Source: Enterobacter sp. JUb54 (GTDB taxonomy: Bacteria > Pseudomonadota > Gammaproteobacteria > Enterobacterales > Enterobacteriaceae). From it: a stretch of 64,000 bases of DNA. Positions 55,833 through 64,000 of this stretch are shown here, piece by piece. Under the pieces are notes generated by a model that saw nothing but the letters and a program-made list of their open reading frames with translations, was not told where the DNA came from and did not search any database. The first letter of the stretch is position 1. Every line of letters starts with the position of its first letter. The translations under genes and the position numbers were made by a program. Location of the stretch: positions 1,612,001 through 1,676,000 of the forward strand of contig NZ_CP060418.1 of assembly GCF_014298075.1 (NCBI RefSeq), written 5' to 3'.

Positions 55833-57214
55833 GACAGCCGCGGCAGCATCAGGGCGCTGACTACCGTCGCGCCCAGGCACATCGCCGCGTTGAACCACAG
55901 GGCATACTGCGCGGCGCTGGCCATGCCAAGCGGTAACAGCAGCGCGAAAAGTGACGCTGTCACGGCAATCCCCATCGCCCCGCCCAACGAACTGCCCATC
56001 TTGTAAATCCCTGAAGCGACACCGACTTTATTTTCCGGGGCGTTCACCACCGCGGTGTCGGTTGACGGCGTGGCGTAGCAGCCCAGCCCAAGGCCAAACA
56101 ACACGTTACTGAGAAAGACCGTAACGATATAGACGGATTTATCGAGGAAGGTACAGGAGATCAGCAGGATCGCCACCGCGGTAAAGACCGGCCCGGTCAT
56201 CATCGGCAGCCTGGCCCCGTAGCGCTGCAGCAGCTTTTCACCGACGCGGATCATCGCCAGCACGGTGACCAGATAGCCCAGCGTCATTCCGCCGGTTTCC
56301 AGCGGGCTCAGGTTGTGCCCCTTCTGCAGCCAGATGCTGGTGATCATCATCGTGCCGACGGCGCCATTGAGCATAAAGTTTGACAGTACCGCAGCGCTGT
56401 AGGCCCGGTTGCGAAACAGCGCAAAATCAATCAGCGCCGATTCCCCTTTACGCAGCCCGCTGCGGATGAAATACCCGCCCGATACCAGCGAGCCGGCGAG
56501 CATCGCCAGCGACAGGCCGCTGCTCCAGCCCCAACTGTGGCCTTTGCTGATAAACAGATTAAACAGCACCAGCGAGACGATCAGGCTCAACAAACCACTG
56601 ATATCCAGCTTGTGCTCCTGCGCGCTGGCGCTACGGCTCTCCGGCGTGCCGCGCAACAGCAGCAAGGCCACCAGCGCCACGGCAATGGAGAAGACAAAGA
56701 TCCAGCGCCAGCCCAGCCCGGTCGCGATAGCCCCGCCGACAAACGAGCATAAGCCGCTGCCGCCCCACGAACCGATGACCCAGAAGCTCACCGCCCGCTG
56801 GCGCGCTTTGCCTTCGTACCAGGTTTTTATCAGCGCCAGGGTAGCCGGCATAATGCAGGCCGCCGATAACCCCTGCAGGACCCGCCCGGCCAGAAACAAC
56901 CACGGCCCCTGCGCCAGCACCAGCAGAGCACTGCCGCCAATACTCAGCATCAGGCCGATATGGGTCATGCGCATCCGGCCAAATTTATCCGCCAGCCCGC
57001 CGCTGGCCACCACAAAGCAACCGCTGAACAACGCGCTGAGGCTCACCGCCAGCGTCAACGTTTCAAGGGAGATATCAAGACTGTTTTTCATTGCCGGTAC
57101 GACGTTAATCACCGACTGGGCAAACAGCCAGAAGGTCAACACGCTCAATACAATGCCCGCCAGCAGACGGTCGGTACCAACAAAAGGTGCTTCGGTCAGA
57201 GATACGGAACTCAT
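55823..57214 (-). CDS. MFS drug/metabolite exporter, DHA2-like
   Basis: 463 residues from ATG 57214 (GGGGAGGA upstream). Up to fourteen hydrophobic helices, with MFS motif A GGLADKFGRMRMTHIGL and the antiporter motif C region. Proton-driven exporter of the QacA/SmvA side of the family; substrate unknown. Directly follows (26 bp) an M20 amidohydrolase on the same strand, so the pair may release and transport one compound. Confidence 0.8.
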   Translation of the reverse strand: MSSVSLTEAPFVGTDRLLAGIVLSVLTFWLFAQSVINVVPAMKNSLDISLETLTLAVSLSALFSGCFVVASGGLADKFGRMRMTHIGLMLSIGGSALLVLAQGPWLFLAGRVLQGLSAACIMPATLALIKTWYEGKARQRAVSFWVIGSWGGSGLCSFVGGAIATGLGWRWIFVFSIAVALVALLLLRGTPESRSASAQEHKLDISGLLSLIVSLVLFNLFISKGHSWGWSSGLSLAMLAGSLVSGGYFIRSGLRKGESALIDFALFRNRAYSAAVLSNFMLNGAVGTMMITSIWLQKGHNLSPLETGGMTLGYLVTVLAMIRVGEKLLQRYGARLPMMTGPVFTAVAILLISCTFLDKSVYIVTVFLSNVLFGLGLGCYATPSTDTAVVNAPENKVGVASGIYKMGSSLGGAMGIAVTASLFALLLPLGMASAAQYALWFNAAMCLGATVVSALMLPRLSHS

Positions 57215-57240
57215 AAGTGGGTCCTCCCCATCGCGAGTGG

Positions 57241-58410
57241 TTAACGCAGATAATGTTCCGTCAGGCCGCACCACAGCGCCGCGCCCTTGAGCAGGATCTC
57301 ATCATTGAAGTCGTAGCCCGGGTTATGCACCATGCAGCGGTCGGCTTCGTCCCCGGCGCCGATGGTGAAGTAGCTTCCGTGCGGGTTATGCTCCAGCATA
57401 AAGGCGAAATCTTCGCTGCCCATAAAGGGCTTCACTTCGCCGACCTGCGCTTCGCCAAACAACGCGGTTGCCACCGTGCGCACCATCTCATTGGCGGCAG
57501 GATCGTTTTTAAGCACCGGGCTGCCGTTGATGTGGCTTAAAGTGGCAGTGGCGTTAAAGCTTTCCGCCTGGGCAACGGCAATATCGTGGATCCGCTGGAG
57601 GACCATTTCACGTACCTGTTCGTTGAGGGTACGTACCGTCAGCTTCATCAGCACTTTGTCGTTGATGATATTGGGCGCATGCCCGGCCTGGATACTGCCC
57701 ACGGTCACCACCGCCGGTTCAAAGGGGGTGATATTGCGCGACACAATAGATTGCAGCGCGAGGGTGATATGACAGGCGACCAGCGTCGCGTCGACGGTGT
57801 GTTCCGGTACTGCCCCATGCCCGCCGACCCCTTTTACTTCAATATGCAGCGTATCGGAAGAGGCCATCATCGCGCCGTCGCGCAGGCCAATTTTCCCCAG
57901 CGCCTGCCCCGGCATGTTGTGCAGGCCAAACAGGATATCGCAGGGGAATTTATCGAACAGACCATCTTCGACCATCACCCGCCCGCCATACAGCAACTCT
58001 TCCGCCGGCTGGAAAATCAAATGCAGCGTGCCGTCGAACTGCCGGGTACGCGCCAGATATTCGGCGGCGTAGAGTAGCGTGGTGGTATGTCCATCATGGC
58101 CACAGCCGTGAAACCGGCCATCGGTCTGGCTGGCCCAGGCCTTGCCGCTGGCCTCCTGCATCGGTAACGCGTCCATATCTGCCCGCAGACCCAGACGACG
58201 CTCGCCGTTGCCCACCTTCAGGGTTCCGACCACTCCGGTCCCTGCCAGACCACGGTGTACCTCATAACCCCACTCCGTCAGCAGACGAGCCACCTCATCG
58301 CTGGTTTTATGTTCTTCGAAGCCAATTTCCGGTTGCTGATGGAATCGACGGCGCAGCTCAATAAACGATGCTTCTTTAACCTGTAATGCCTCAATAAGCG
58401 GATGTGTCAT
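57241..58410 (-). CDS. M20-family amidohydrolase (HipO/IAA-amino acid hydrolase type)
   Basis: 389 residues from ATG 58410, preceded by AAGGAA. Di-metal peptidase fold: GLRADMDALPM, CGHDGHTT, catalytic Glu in FQPAEE, and SEDFAFML. Dimerisation domain inserted at ~180-290. Family members split N-acyl amino acids such as hippurate, N-acetyl-diaminopimelate or auxin conjugates. Upstream gene of a pair with the MFS exporter; divergent from the AraC-type regulator, its likely controller. Confidence 0.85.
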   Translation of the reverse strand: MTHPLIEALQVKEASFIELRRRFHQQPEIGFEEHKTSDEVARLLTEWGYEVHRGLAGTGVVGTLKVGNGERRLGLRADMDALPMQEASGKAWASQTDGRFHGCGHDGHTTTLLYAAEYLARTRQFDGTLHLIFQPAEELLYGGRVMVEDGLFDKFPCDILFGLHNMPGQALGKIGLRDGAMMASSDTLHIEVKGVGGHGAVPEHTVDATLVACHITLALQSIVSRNITPFEPAVVTVGSIQAGHAPNIINDKVLMKLTVRTLNEQVREMVLQRIHDIAVAQAESFNATATLSHINGSPVLKNDPAANEMVRTVATALFGEAQVGEVKPFMGSEDFAFMLEHNPHGSYFTIGAGDEADRCMVHNPGYDFNDEILLKGAALWCGLTEHYLR

Positions 58411-58576
58411 TTTTGTTATTCCTTGATTGTGTTTGCGCGACACTTTCGAGTTTATGCTGTCCGATTAGCATTAAAGTGCGGTTTTTTGTTTTATATTGAC
58501 GGATTATTCATGAGTGTTTTTCATACTGATCGGTTATGACAAAAAATGACCTGTTGTTTTTTGTCCTTGAGAAGAG

Positions 58577-60889
58577 GTGACGGTGGAGCATCATTCAGGC
58601 GATTTTAGCGTCGCGGTCCGCGATATTCGGCAGTTCAATCAGCCGGAGAGTGAGCTGTTAACCCTGATCTGGGTGCTGGAAGGTCGCGTAGAGCTGCATG
58701 ACGGCGACGGGCAGCAGATACTGCACCCTGACGAGCTGGCCATCGTAAACCGCAATCGTCGGTGGCGCCTGCACGCGGCGGCCGGTAACGCAGTGATGCT
58801 CCTGACCTTGTCCTGCAGCTGGCTGACACGCCTCGATAGCGAGTTCTTTGCCGTGGGCTACCAGGTCAGCGACGAAACGCGCGACGCCGATGATAACCTC
58901 CGCCGGTTAATGCGCCAGCTGCTGGTGATAGAGCTGGTGAATCATCAGGCCCGCTACCGGCTTGAAGCCAACCGCTGGCTGAGCGAGATTGCCCTGCTGC
59001 TCTCTACCCGCTTCTCCCGCCCGCTGGCTTCCAGCCCCAAACGCGGGGCCGAGAAGTGGAGCCGGCGCATTGCGCGGGTGGTGGCGCGTATCGATGCAAA
59101 CTACCAGCGTCGGCTTTCGCTCCACGATGTTGCCGCCGCCGAGTTTGTCTCTGAAGCCTGGCTGTCGCGCCTGTTTCGCAAGGAAGTGGGCATGAGCTTC
59201 ATGCAGTACATTACCGCCCTGCGCCTCAATAAGGCGGCGGAGCAGCTGATCGCCACCCGCAAACCGGTCCAGCAGATTGCCCAGGAACAAGGTTTCGCCA
59301 GCACCCGCATCATGAGCGATCTGTTTAAACGCCTGCATGAGGTGACACCGCGTCAGTTTCGCCAGCAGCACCCGCAAACCAGCGGCGAATCCGGGCGCCC
59401 GCGCACCGGGCTGGTGGATATCTGGCAGCCGGTGGCCGTCGAGCGTCTCTATGCCCGCCTCAACGAGCCGGAACAGAATGGCTGGGACAACCCGCCGCCG
59501 CTGCTCAACCCGCAGCAAACCCGGCAGATCGATCTGCGCCAGCTGCCGGCCCGCGTCGCCACCTTACGCCACACCCGCATGGTGGTCACCGTCCGGGAGC
59601 TGGATGATTTACTGCGTGAGGATGTACGCCGCGAGCTGGAGCAGCTGCACCGCAGCCTGCCGGTCTACGCGATTGATATTAACGATCCTTTTCTCAGCAG
59701 CCGGCTGTTTGCCACCGGCTGGGACGACCCGCAAATGGCCGGCTACGCCTGCTGGTATAACCTGCAGCAGATTTTCAGCTGGCTGGCGAAAATGGGTTGG
59801 GGGGTGATTTTACATACCGGGCTGACCACCCGCTGCGATTTGCTACAGCGCTTTTTGCGCCTCGCCGCCAACCATTTCCCGGCGGCAACCCTCGCCAGCT
59901 GGCGTTTTGTCTGGCACTGGTCTCCCCAGGCCACCGAAGCGGCCCGCCAGCATGCCTGGCTGCAGCAGCGAGAGACCTTACAGACTTATCTGTCGCAGCC
60001 GCAGCTGGGGGTCTGGCACCGCTTCCCGGAGCTTGCCATTGGCGATGATCCGCTGCTGCAGTCGCCCATCCTCAGCGAAGCCAGCTTTCTCGCCTGCCAG
60101 GCCGACGCCAATGAGCTACTGGATCTGGCCCAGTTGGATAGCAGCAAGCTGGCCTCGAGCGAAAACTATCCGGTACATAAGCTGCGGCAGATCCACAGCG
60201 CCCTGCGCCAGCGTCAGCTGTCGCTGCCGGTCTGGCTGCTGTCCTGGAATACCTTAACCGGCAATACCCGCGACACCAACGGTCGGTTTTTCCGCGGCGC
60301 ATTGCTGATGGATAACCTGCTGGGGCTGGCGGAGCAGGTATGGCTGGCGGGCTTCTGGCTCAACTCTGGCCTGCAAGGGGAATCGAGCGTTACCGGTAAG
60401 CTGGATACCTCCAGCCTGGCGCTGCATTATCTCCACGGCCTGCCCCGTCCCGTATACTGGGTGCTGTGGTTATGGCGACGGCTGCGCGGCGACGTGCTGG
60501 TTAACGACAAAAAAATGTTGCTGTTACGTCACGGTAATCAGTATCAGCTTCTGCTGCGTAATACGGTGGTGTTCAACCCCTGGCTCTCCAGCGAAGAGGC
60601 GTTTATCCAGCGCTTTCGTCAGCCCTACAGCGTCCGACTGTCCGGACTTGACGGGCGCTGGCGGGTGAAGCAGCATCTGTTCGATCAGCATCACGGCGCA
60701 TTATTCCCGCTGTTTGAAGCCTTTCGCAGCCACAGCGGCCCGGACGATGAGGATTATCACTGGCTGATGCACAAGGCCCGCCCGGCGCTGAGCGTTTCGG
60801 AAGAGGCACCGGAGAGCGGCTGGCATATTGTCGACTCCCTGGACAGCAATGCGCTGGTGCTTTATGAGTTCACCCCGTTAGGTGATTAA
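58577..60889 (+). CDS. AraC-family regulator with GH39-like C-terminal domain
   Basis: 770 residues, GTG start. Residues ~1-85 form a cupin (ELLTLIWVLEGRVELHDGDG), residues ~160-265 the AraC helix-turn-helix pair (LHDVAAAEFVSEAWLSRLFR, IAQEQGFASTRIMSDLFKRL). The rest (~270-770) looks like a glycosidase family 39 TIM barrel plus beta domain, but without an obvious Asn-Glu-Pro catalytic motif, so it is probably a ligand sensor. Such three-part regulators are known mainly from sugar and xylan systems. A second GTG six bases later is an alternative start. Divergent from the M20-MFS pair. Confidence 0.78.
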   Translation: MTVEHHSGDFSVAVRDIRQFNQPESELLTLIWVLEGRVELHDGDGQQILHPDELAIVNRNRRWRLHAAAGNAVMLLTLSCSWLTRLDSEFFAVGYQVSDETRDADDNLRRLMRQLLVIELVNHQARYRLEANRWLSEIALLLSTRFSRPLASSPKRGAEKWSRRIARVVARIDANYQRRLSLHDVAAAEFVSEAWLSRLFRKEVGMSFMQYITALRLNKAAEQLIATRKPVQQIAQEQGFASTRIMSDLFKRLHEVTPRQFRQQHPQTSGESGRPRTGLVDIWQPVAVERLYARLNEPEQNGWDNPPPLLNPQQTRQIDLRQLPARVATLRHTRMVVTVRELDDLLREDVRRELEQLHRSLPVYAIDINDPFLSSRLFATGWDDPQMAGYACWYNLQQIFSWLAKMGWGVILHTGLTTRCDLLQRFLRLAANHFPAATLASWRFVWHWSPQATEAARQHAWLQQRETLQTYLSQPQLGVWHRFPELAIGDDPLLQSPILSEASFLACQADANELLDLAQLDSSKLASSENYPVHKLRQIHSALRQRQLSLPVWLLSWNTLTGNTRDTNGRFFRGALLMDNLLGLAEQVWLAGFWLNSGLQGESSVTGKLDTSSLALHYLHGLPRPVYWVLWLWRRLRGDVLVNDKKMLLLRHGNQYQLLLRNTVVFNPWLSSEEAFIQRFRQPYSVRLSGLDGRWRVKQHLFDQHHGALFPLFEAFRSHSGPDDEDYHWLMHKARPALSVSEEAPESGWHIVDSLDSNALVLYEFTPLGD

Positions 60890-60981
60890 TCAGACAATTT
60901 GCTGCACTAATTGATGCACTGCGCATTTTCATCAACCGCAGCGGCATAATGTAGACACGGGACTCCATCGAGGATCACACC

Positions 60982-61296
60982 GTGAAAAAACTACTGATAT
61001 GTTGCTTGTTCGGGGAAACCGCGAACCTCTTAGCGAAGAAAATGCAAAAAATCGCGGATGCTCAGGGGATGAATATGCTGATTAGCGCCGTCGGTCTGGA
61101 GAATGTCTTTAGCGTGGCTCCCGCCTACCACGCGGTTTTAGTGGCGCCACATATTCAATATAAGACCGATGAGATCGCTGCCGTGTTGCTGGATAACCAG
61201 CAGATTGCGGTGATTGAAAGCCTGCCCTACGCCGCCTTTGATGGCGAAAAAGTACTGCAGTTTGCCCTGACCAGACTGGCCCATTCGCTCACCTGA
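60982..61296 (+). CDS. Orphan PTS EIIB, lactose/cellobiose family
   Basis: 104 residues, GTG start behind GAGGA. Aligns with ChbB over its length: the P-loop Cys8 in CCLFGETANLL, APHIQYKTDEI, and VIESLPYAAFDGEKVLQFAL. Cys8 would carry the phosphate. No EIIA or EIIC gene is adjacent, so it either serves a distant permease or has a regulatory role. 92 bp after the AraC-GH39 gene, possibly the same transcript; its own terminator follows. Confidence 0.8.
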   Translation: MKKLLICCLFGETANLLAKKMQKIADAQGMNMLISAVGLENVFSVAPAYHAVLVAPHIQYKTDEIAAVLLDNQQIAVIESLPYAAFDGEKVLQFALTRLAHSLT

Positions 61297-61325
61297 TAGC
61301 GCCTGATTCCAGCCTTCGCGATGCC

Positions 61326-61361
61326 ATGCGGGTCGCTCGCAACAGCAGTAACCCGCATTTT
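61326..61361 (+). terminator. Terminator of the EIIB gene
   Basis: ATGCGGGT (61326-61333) and ACCCGCAT (61351-61358) form a perfect 8-bp stem with a 17-base loop, followed by TTTA. Confidence 0.6.
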
Positions 61362-61493
61362 ACCCCCCGTCGTCTGCCTGGCCAGATTGCCCTGTGTTTT
61401 CAGCACACTGGCGGTTAAATATTTGTAACTGGCAAGATGTGTCAATGTGAATTATAGTCTGCGCCATCATCGTTCAATGGACTGAAAACGCAC

Positions 61494-61778
61494 ATGATTC
61501 CGGTTAATATTCATACTCTTAGTCGCTATGCGGCCCACGTCAGCTTAACCCACACCATGAAGCATCATCATTCACCTGCGCTGTCGGTGATGATGATTTT
61601 CTCGGACCTGTGTATTCGTTCGACTCTTGATGCCTATCGCCAGCAAGGCTGGGAAATTAGCGAGAAACGCAGCGGGATGGTATTGCGGACTTTCGTGGCC
61701 ACCCATCGTGAAGGCTCAGAAATTGAAATCACACCCAAGGAGTATATCGGGCGTTATAACCGCCTGCTTCCGCTGTAA
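61494..61778 (+). CDS. Hypothetical protein
   Basis: 94 residues. The ribosome site ahead of ATG 61494 is poor; a start at the internal Met of MKHHHSPALSVMM would give 73 residues. The C-terminal half (DAYRQQGWEISEKRSGMVLR, EIEITPKEYIGRYNRLLPL) looks like a small alpha-beta fold. Not recognised. Stands alone between the EIIB and sap genes. Confidence 0.5.
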   Translation: MIPVNIHTLSRYAAHVSLTHTMKHHHSPALSVMMIFSDLCIRSTLDAYRQQGWEISEKRSGMVLRTFVATHREGSEIEITPKEYIGRYNRLLPL

Positions 61779-62146
61779 TCACCAAGCTTACTGGAGAATT
61801 CAGCCATAAAAAGATACCATGTTTCATTATCCCCCATACAACGCATGAATATGCTGAGAAGCGCTTAAAAGAGCACCATACCCTCAGGTTTTTGATGAAT
61901 ATCAACCCGTCACCTCCCTGGACGCATGACGATCGGCGCGGCTTGCGCCCTCGCGGGTTTTACGCGTTTATTCAGGGAAATGGCAGATAAAAACGCCGGA
62001 TGGGTTTACGAGGTATACTCGAAGGAGTGGTGCTCTTGCACATAACGCAGCGACTGACGAAATGGTTCCTGTGAGCGTTTAAGGTGATGGAATATGTCAT
62101 TGAACATTAATAAAACAGAGCTCTGCTCTATAACCAAAAAAATATT
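61779..62146 (+). promoter_or_regulatory. Leader region of the sap operon
   Basis: About 370 bp. No gene is supported; two very short frames with start codons were rejected. GAGGTATACTCG and AT-rich sequence near 62100-62140 may carry the sapA promoter. The sapA start has no good ribosome site (ACCAAAAAAATATT-ATG). Confidence 0.35.
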
Positions 62147-63790
62147 ATGCGCCTGAAACTCTCCTCCCTGCTGGCGACGCTATCGCTGCTGTGTACGCAG
62201 GCAATGGCCGCGCCCACGTTGCCGCCAGATGCCGACATCCGCGACAGCGGTTTTGTTTACTGTGTGAGCGGTCAGGTCAATACCTTTAACCCGCAGAAAG
62301 TCAGCAGCGGGCTGATTGTCGATACCTTAGCGGCTCAACTCTACGACCGCCTGCTGGATGTCGACCCTTATACCTACCGGCTGGTGCCGCAGCTGGCGGA
62401 AAGCTGGGAAGTGCTGGATAACGGTGCCACATACCGCTTCCATCTGCGTCCTCACGTCGCTTTCCAGTCAACCTCCTGGTTTAAGCCCTCTCGCGCTTTT
62501 AATGCAGACGATGTGATTTTCACCTTCAACCGCATTTTTAAGCGCGACGATCCGTGGCACAACGTCAACGGCAGCAGCTTCCCCTATTTCGACAGTTTGC
62601 AGTTCGCCGACAGCGTTGAGAGCGTGCGCAAGCTGGATAATCAAACCGTCGAATTTCGCCTGAAACAGCCGGATGCCTCGTTCCTCTGGCATCTGGCGAC
62701 CCACTATGCCTCGGTGATGTCGGCGGAATATGGCGCACAGCTGGCCAAAGTCGATCGCCAGGAACAGCTCGATCGCCAGCCGGTCGGCACCGGTCCGTTC
62801 CAGCTTGAAGAGTATCGCGCGGGGCAGTATGTACGCCTGCAGCGCCATCCTGGCTACTGGCGCGGTAAGCCGCTGATGCCGCAGGTGGTGGTCGATCTCG
62901 GCTCTGGCGGCACGGGGCGTTTGTCGAAACTGTTAACCGGTGAGTGCGATGTGCTGGCCTGGCCGGCTGCCAGCCAGTTAACGATCCTCCGTGACGATCC
63001 GCGCCTGCGCCTGACGCTGCGCCCGGGCATGAACATCGCGTGGCTGGCGTTCAATACCGCCCGACCGCCGCTTGATAAACCCGAAGTTCGCCACGCGCTG
63101 GCGCTGGCCATTAATAACCAGCGTCTGATGCAGTCCATTTATTACGGTACCGCCGAAACCGCCGCGTCGATGCTGCCGCGCGCCTCGTGGGCCTACGATA
63201 ACGACGCAAAAATCACGGAATACAACCCGAAGGAAGCCCGGGCCCAGCTTAAAGCGCTAGGTCTGGAAAAGCTGACGCTGAAGCTCTGGGTCCCGACCAG
63301 CTCGCAGGCCTGGAACCCCAGCCCGCTGAAAACCGCGGAGCTTATCCAGGCGGACATGGCGCAAATTGGCGTGAAGGTCATTATCGTGCCGGTGGAGGGC
63401 CGATTCCAGGAAGCCAGATTGATGGACATGAACCACGATCTGACCCTTTCCGGTTGGGCTACCGACAGTAATGACCCGGACAGTTTTTTCCGTCCGCTGC
63501 TGAGCTGCGCGGCCATTGCCTCGCAGACCAACTTTGCCCACTGGTGCAACCGCGAATTCGATGAGGTGCTGCAAAAAGCGCTACGCTCACAGCAACTGGC
63601 TTCACGCATTGAGGCTTATAAAGAAGCGCAGCATATCCTGGCTCGCGACCTGCCGGTGCTGCCGCTGGCGTCATCGCTGCGCCTGCAGGCCTACCGCTAT
63701 GATATGAAAGGTCTGATCCTGAGTCCGTTCGGTAACGCCTCCTTTGCGGGCGTCTCGCGGGAGAAAAAAGACGAGGTGAAAAAACCATGA
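62147..63790 (+). CDS. sapA: SapA periplasmic binding protein
   Basis: 547 residues with a signal peptide ([14 protein letters not shown]). Family 5 binding protein whose residues ([20 protein letters not shown]) are characteristic of SapA. Sap transporters give resistance to antimicrobial peptides in Salmonella and Haemophilus; in E. coli parts of the system export putrescine or support Trk potassium uptake. First gene of sapABCDF; stop overlaps the sapB start (ATGA). Confidence 0.94.
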   Translation: MRLKLSSLLATLSLLCTQAMAAPTLPPDADIRDSGFVYCVSGQVNTFNPQKVSSGLIVDTLAAQLYDRLLDVDPYTYRLVPQLAESWEVLDNGATYRFHLRPHVAFQSTSWFKPSRAFNADDVIFTFNRIFKRDDPWHNVNGSSFPYFDSLQFADSVESVRKLDNQTVEFRLKQPDASFLWHLATHYASVMSAEYGAQLAKVDRQEQLDRQPVGTGPFQLEEYRAGQYVRLQRHPGYWRGKPLMPQVVVDLGSGGTGRLSKLLTGECDVLAWPAASQLTILRDDPRLRLTLRPGMNIAWLAFNTARPPLDKPEVRHALALAINNQRLMQSIYYGTAETAASMLPRASWAYDNDAKITEYNPKEARAQLKALGLEKLTLKLWVPTSSQAWNPSPLKTAELIQADMAQIGVKVIIVPVEGRFQEARLMDMNHDLTLSGWATDSNDPDSFFRPLLSCAAIASQTNFAHWCNREFDEVLQKALRSQQLASRIEAYKEAQHILARDLPVLPLASSLRLQAYRYDMKGLILSPFGNASFAGVSREKKDEVKKP

Positions 63791-64000
63791 TTATTTTTAC
63801 CCTGCGCCGCCTGCTGCTCCTGCTGGTGACGCTCTTTTTCCTGACCTTCGTGGGCTTCAGCCTGAGCTATTTTACGCCCCATGCCCCGTTGCAGGGCGCC
63901 TCGTTGTGGAATGCCTGGCAGTTCTGGTTCACCGGACTGCTACATTGGGACTTCGGCGTCTCCAGCATTAACGGCCAGCTGATTTCAGAGCAGTTGAAAG
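63787..64000 (+). CDS. sapB: SapB permease (partial, 3' end outside window)
   Basis: First 71 residues ([20 protein letters not shown]...) visible: one membrane helix, then the periplasmic loop [19 protein letters not shown] typical of DppB-type permeases. Overlaps the sapA stop by four bases. Cut off by the window edge. Confidence 0.93.
   Translation, partial: MIIFTLRRLLLLLVTLFFLTFVGFSLSYFTPHAPLQGASLWNAWQFWFTGLLHWDFGVSSINGQLISEQLK

Noticed and set aside
61980-62073. Mini-genes ahead of sapA (21 and about 16 codons)
   Set aside because: Start codons lie too close to the purine-rich stretches and the peptides show no leader features such as codon runs before a hairpin.
1-64000. CRISPR array, tRNA genes or insertion sequence
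   Set aside because: No regularly spaced direct repeats, no tRNA cloverleaf or CCA end noticed, and no transposase-like protein in any frame.

Overview
The window looks like Klebsiella (or the close relative Raoultella) chromosome. Gene order is colinear with the E. coli 29-32 min region (paaZ-tynA-feaB-feaR-ydbLHE-ldhA-hslJ-ydbJ-nifJ-micC-ompN-uspF-ttcA-dbpA-fnrS-zntB ... mppA-mpaA-ycjG-tpx-tyrR-ycjFX-psp-sapAB), base composition is GC-rich, and the porin resembles OmpK37. The species cannot be fixed from the sequence alone. There are no tRNA or rRNA genes, no CRISPR, no insertion sequence and no prophage.

Layout. 1-12.8 kb: the aromatic amine pathway. The tail of paaZ and all of tynA lie on the left, feaB and feaR on the right. 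Sequences matching the FeaR motif sit in front of both tynA and feaB. Between these halves sits a block of about 7.5 kb with three cytoplasmic-looking hydrolases (a peptidoglycan-binding/CHAP protein, an alpha/beta lipase, and a DUF2235 hydrolase ending in a LecA-like lectin motif), two oxidoreductases, a 2-TM protein of low GC and a dispersed repeat. 12.8-16.6 kb: ydbL-ynbE-ydbH (lipid transport between membranes) and a DedA protein. 16.8-29.2 kb: fermentative and redox core genes (ldhA, nifJ), an OmpN/OmpK37 porin, uspF, ttcA, dbpA, zntB, and two unlabelled sRNA genes that I recognise, micC and fnrS, the latter with an FNR box at about -42. Two ERIC repeats lie here.

29.4-40.5 kb: an accessory uptake locus. 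A minus operon (substrate-binding protein, two permeases, ROK kinase) faces a plus operon (ROK repressor, M81/MlrC-type metallopeptidase, double ABC ATPase), followed by a DeoR regulator overlapping a Gfo/Idh/MocA dehydrogenase. 40.5-43.3 kb: AT-rich, little-known genes, including a 39-residue membrane protein and an exported protein with an HEXXH site.

43.4-55.8 kb: conserved murein-peptide recycling (mppA, mpaA, ycjG), tpx, an AbrB-type transporter, tyrR with its own TyrR box, ycjF-ycjX and the phage-shock genes pspD-C-B-A with pspF divergent behind a sigma-54 promoter (no pspE). 55.8-64 kb: an MFS exporter with an M20 amidohydrolase, a divergent AraC regulator with a large GH39-like tail, an orphan PTS IIB, and sapA with the start of sapB.

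The parts most worth a second look are the hydrolase/lectin block inside the amine pathway, the ROK-MlrC-ABC locus, and the unannotated RNAs and very small genes.
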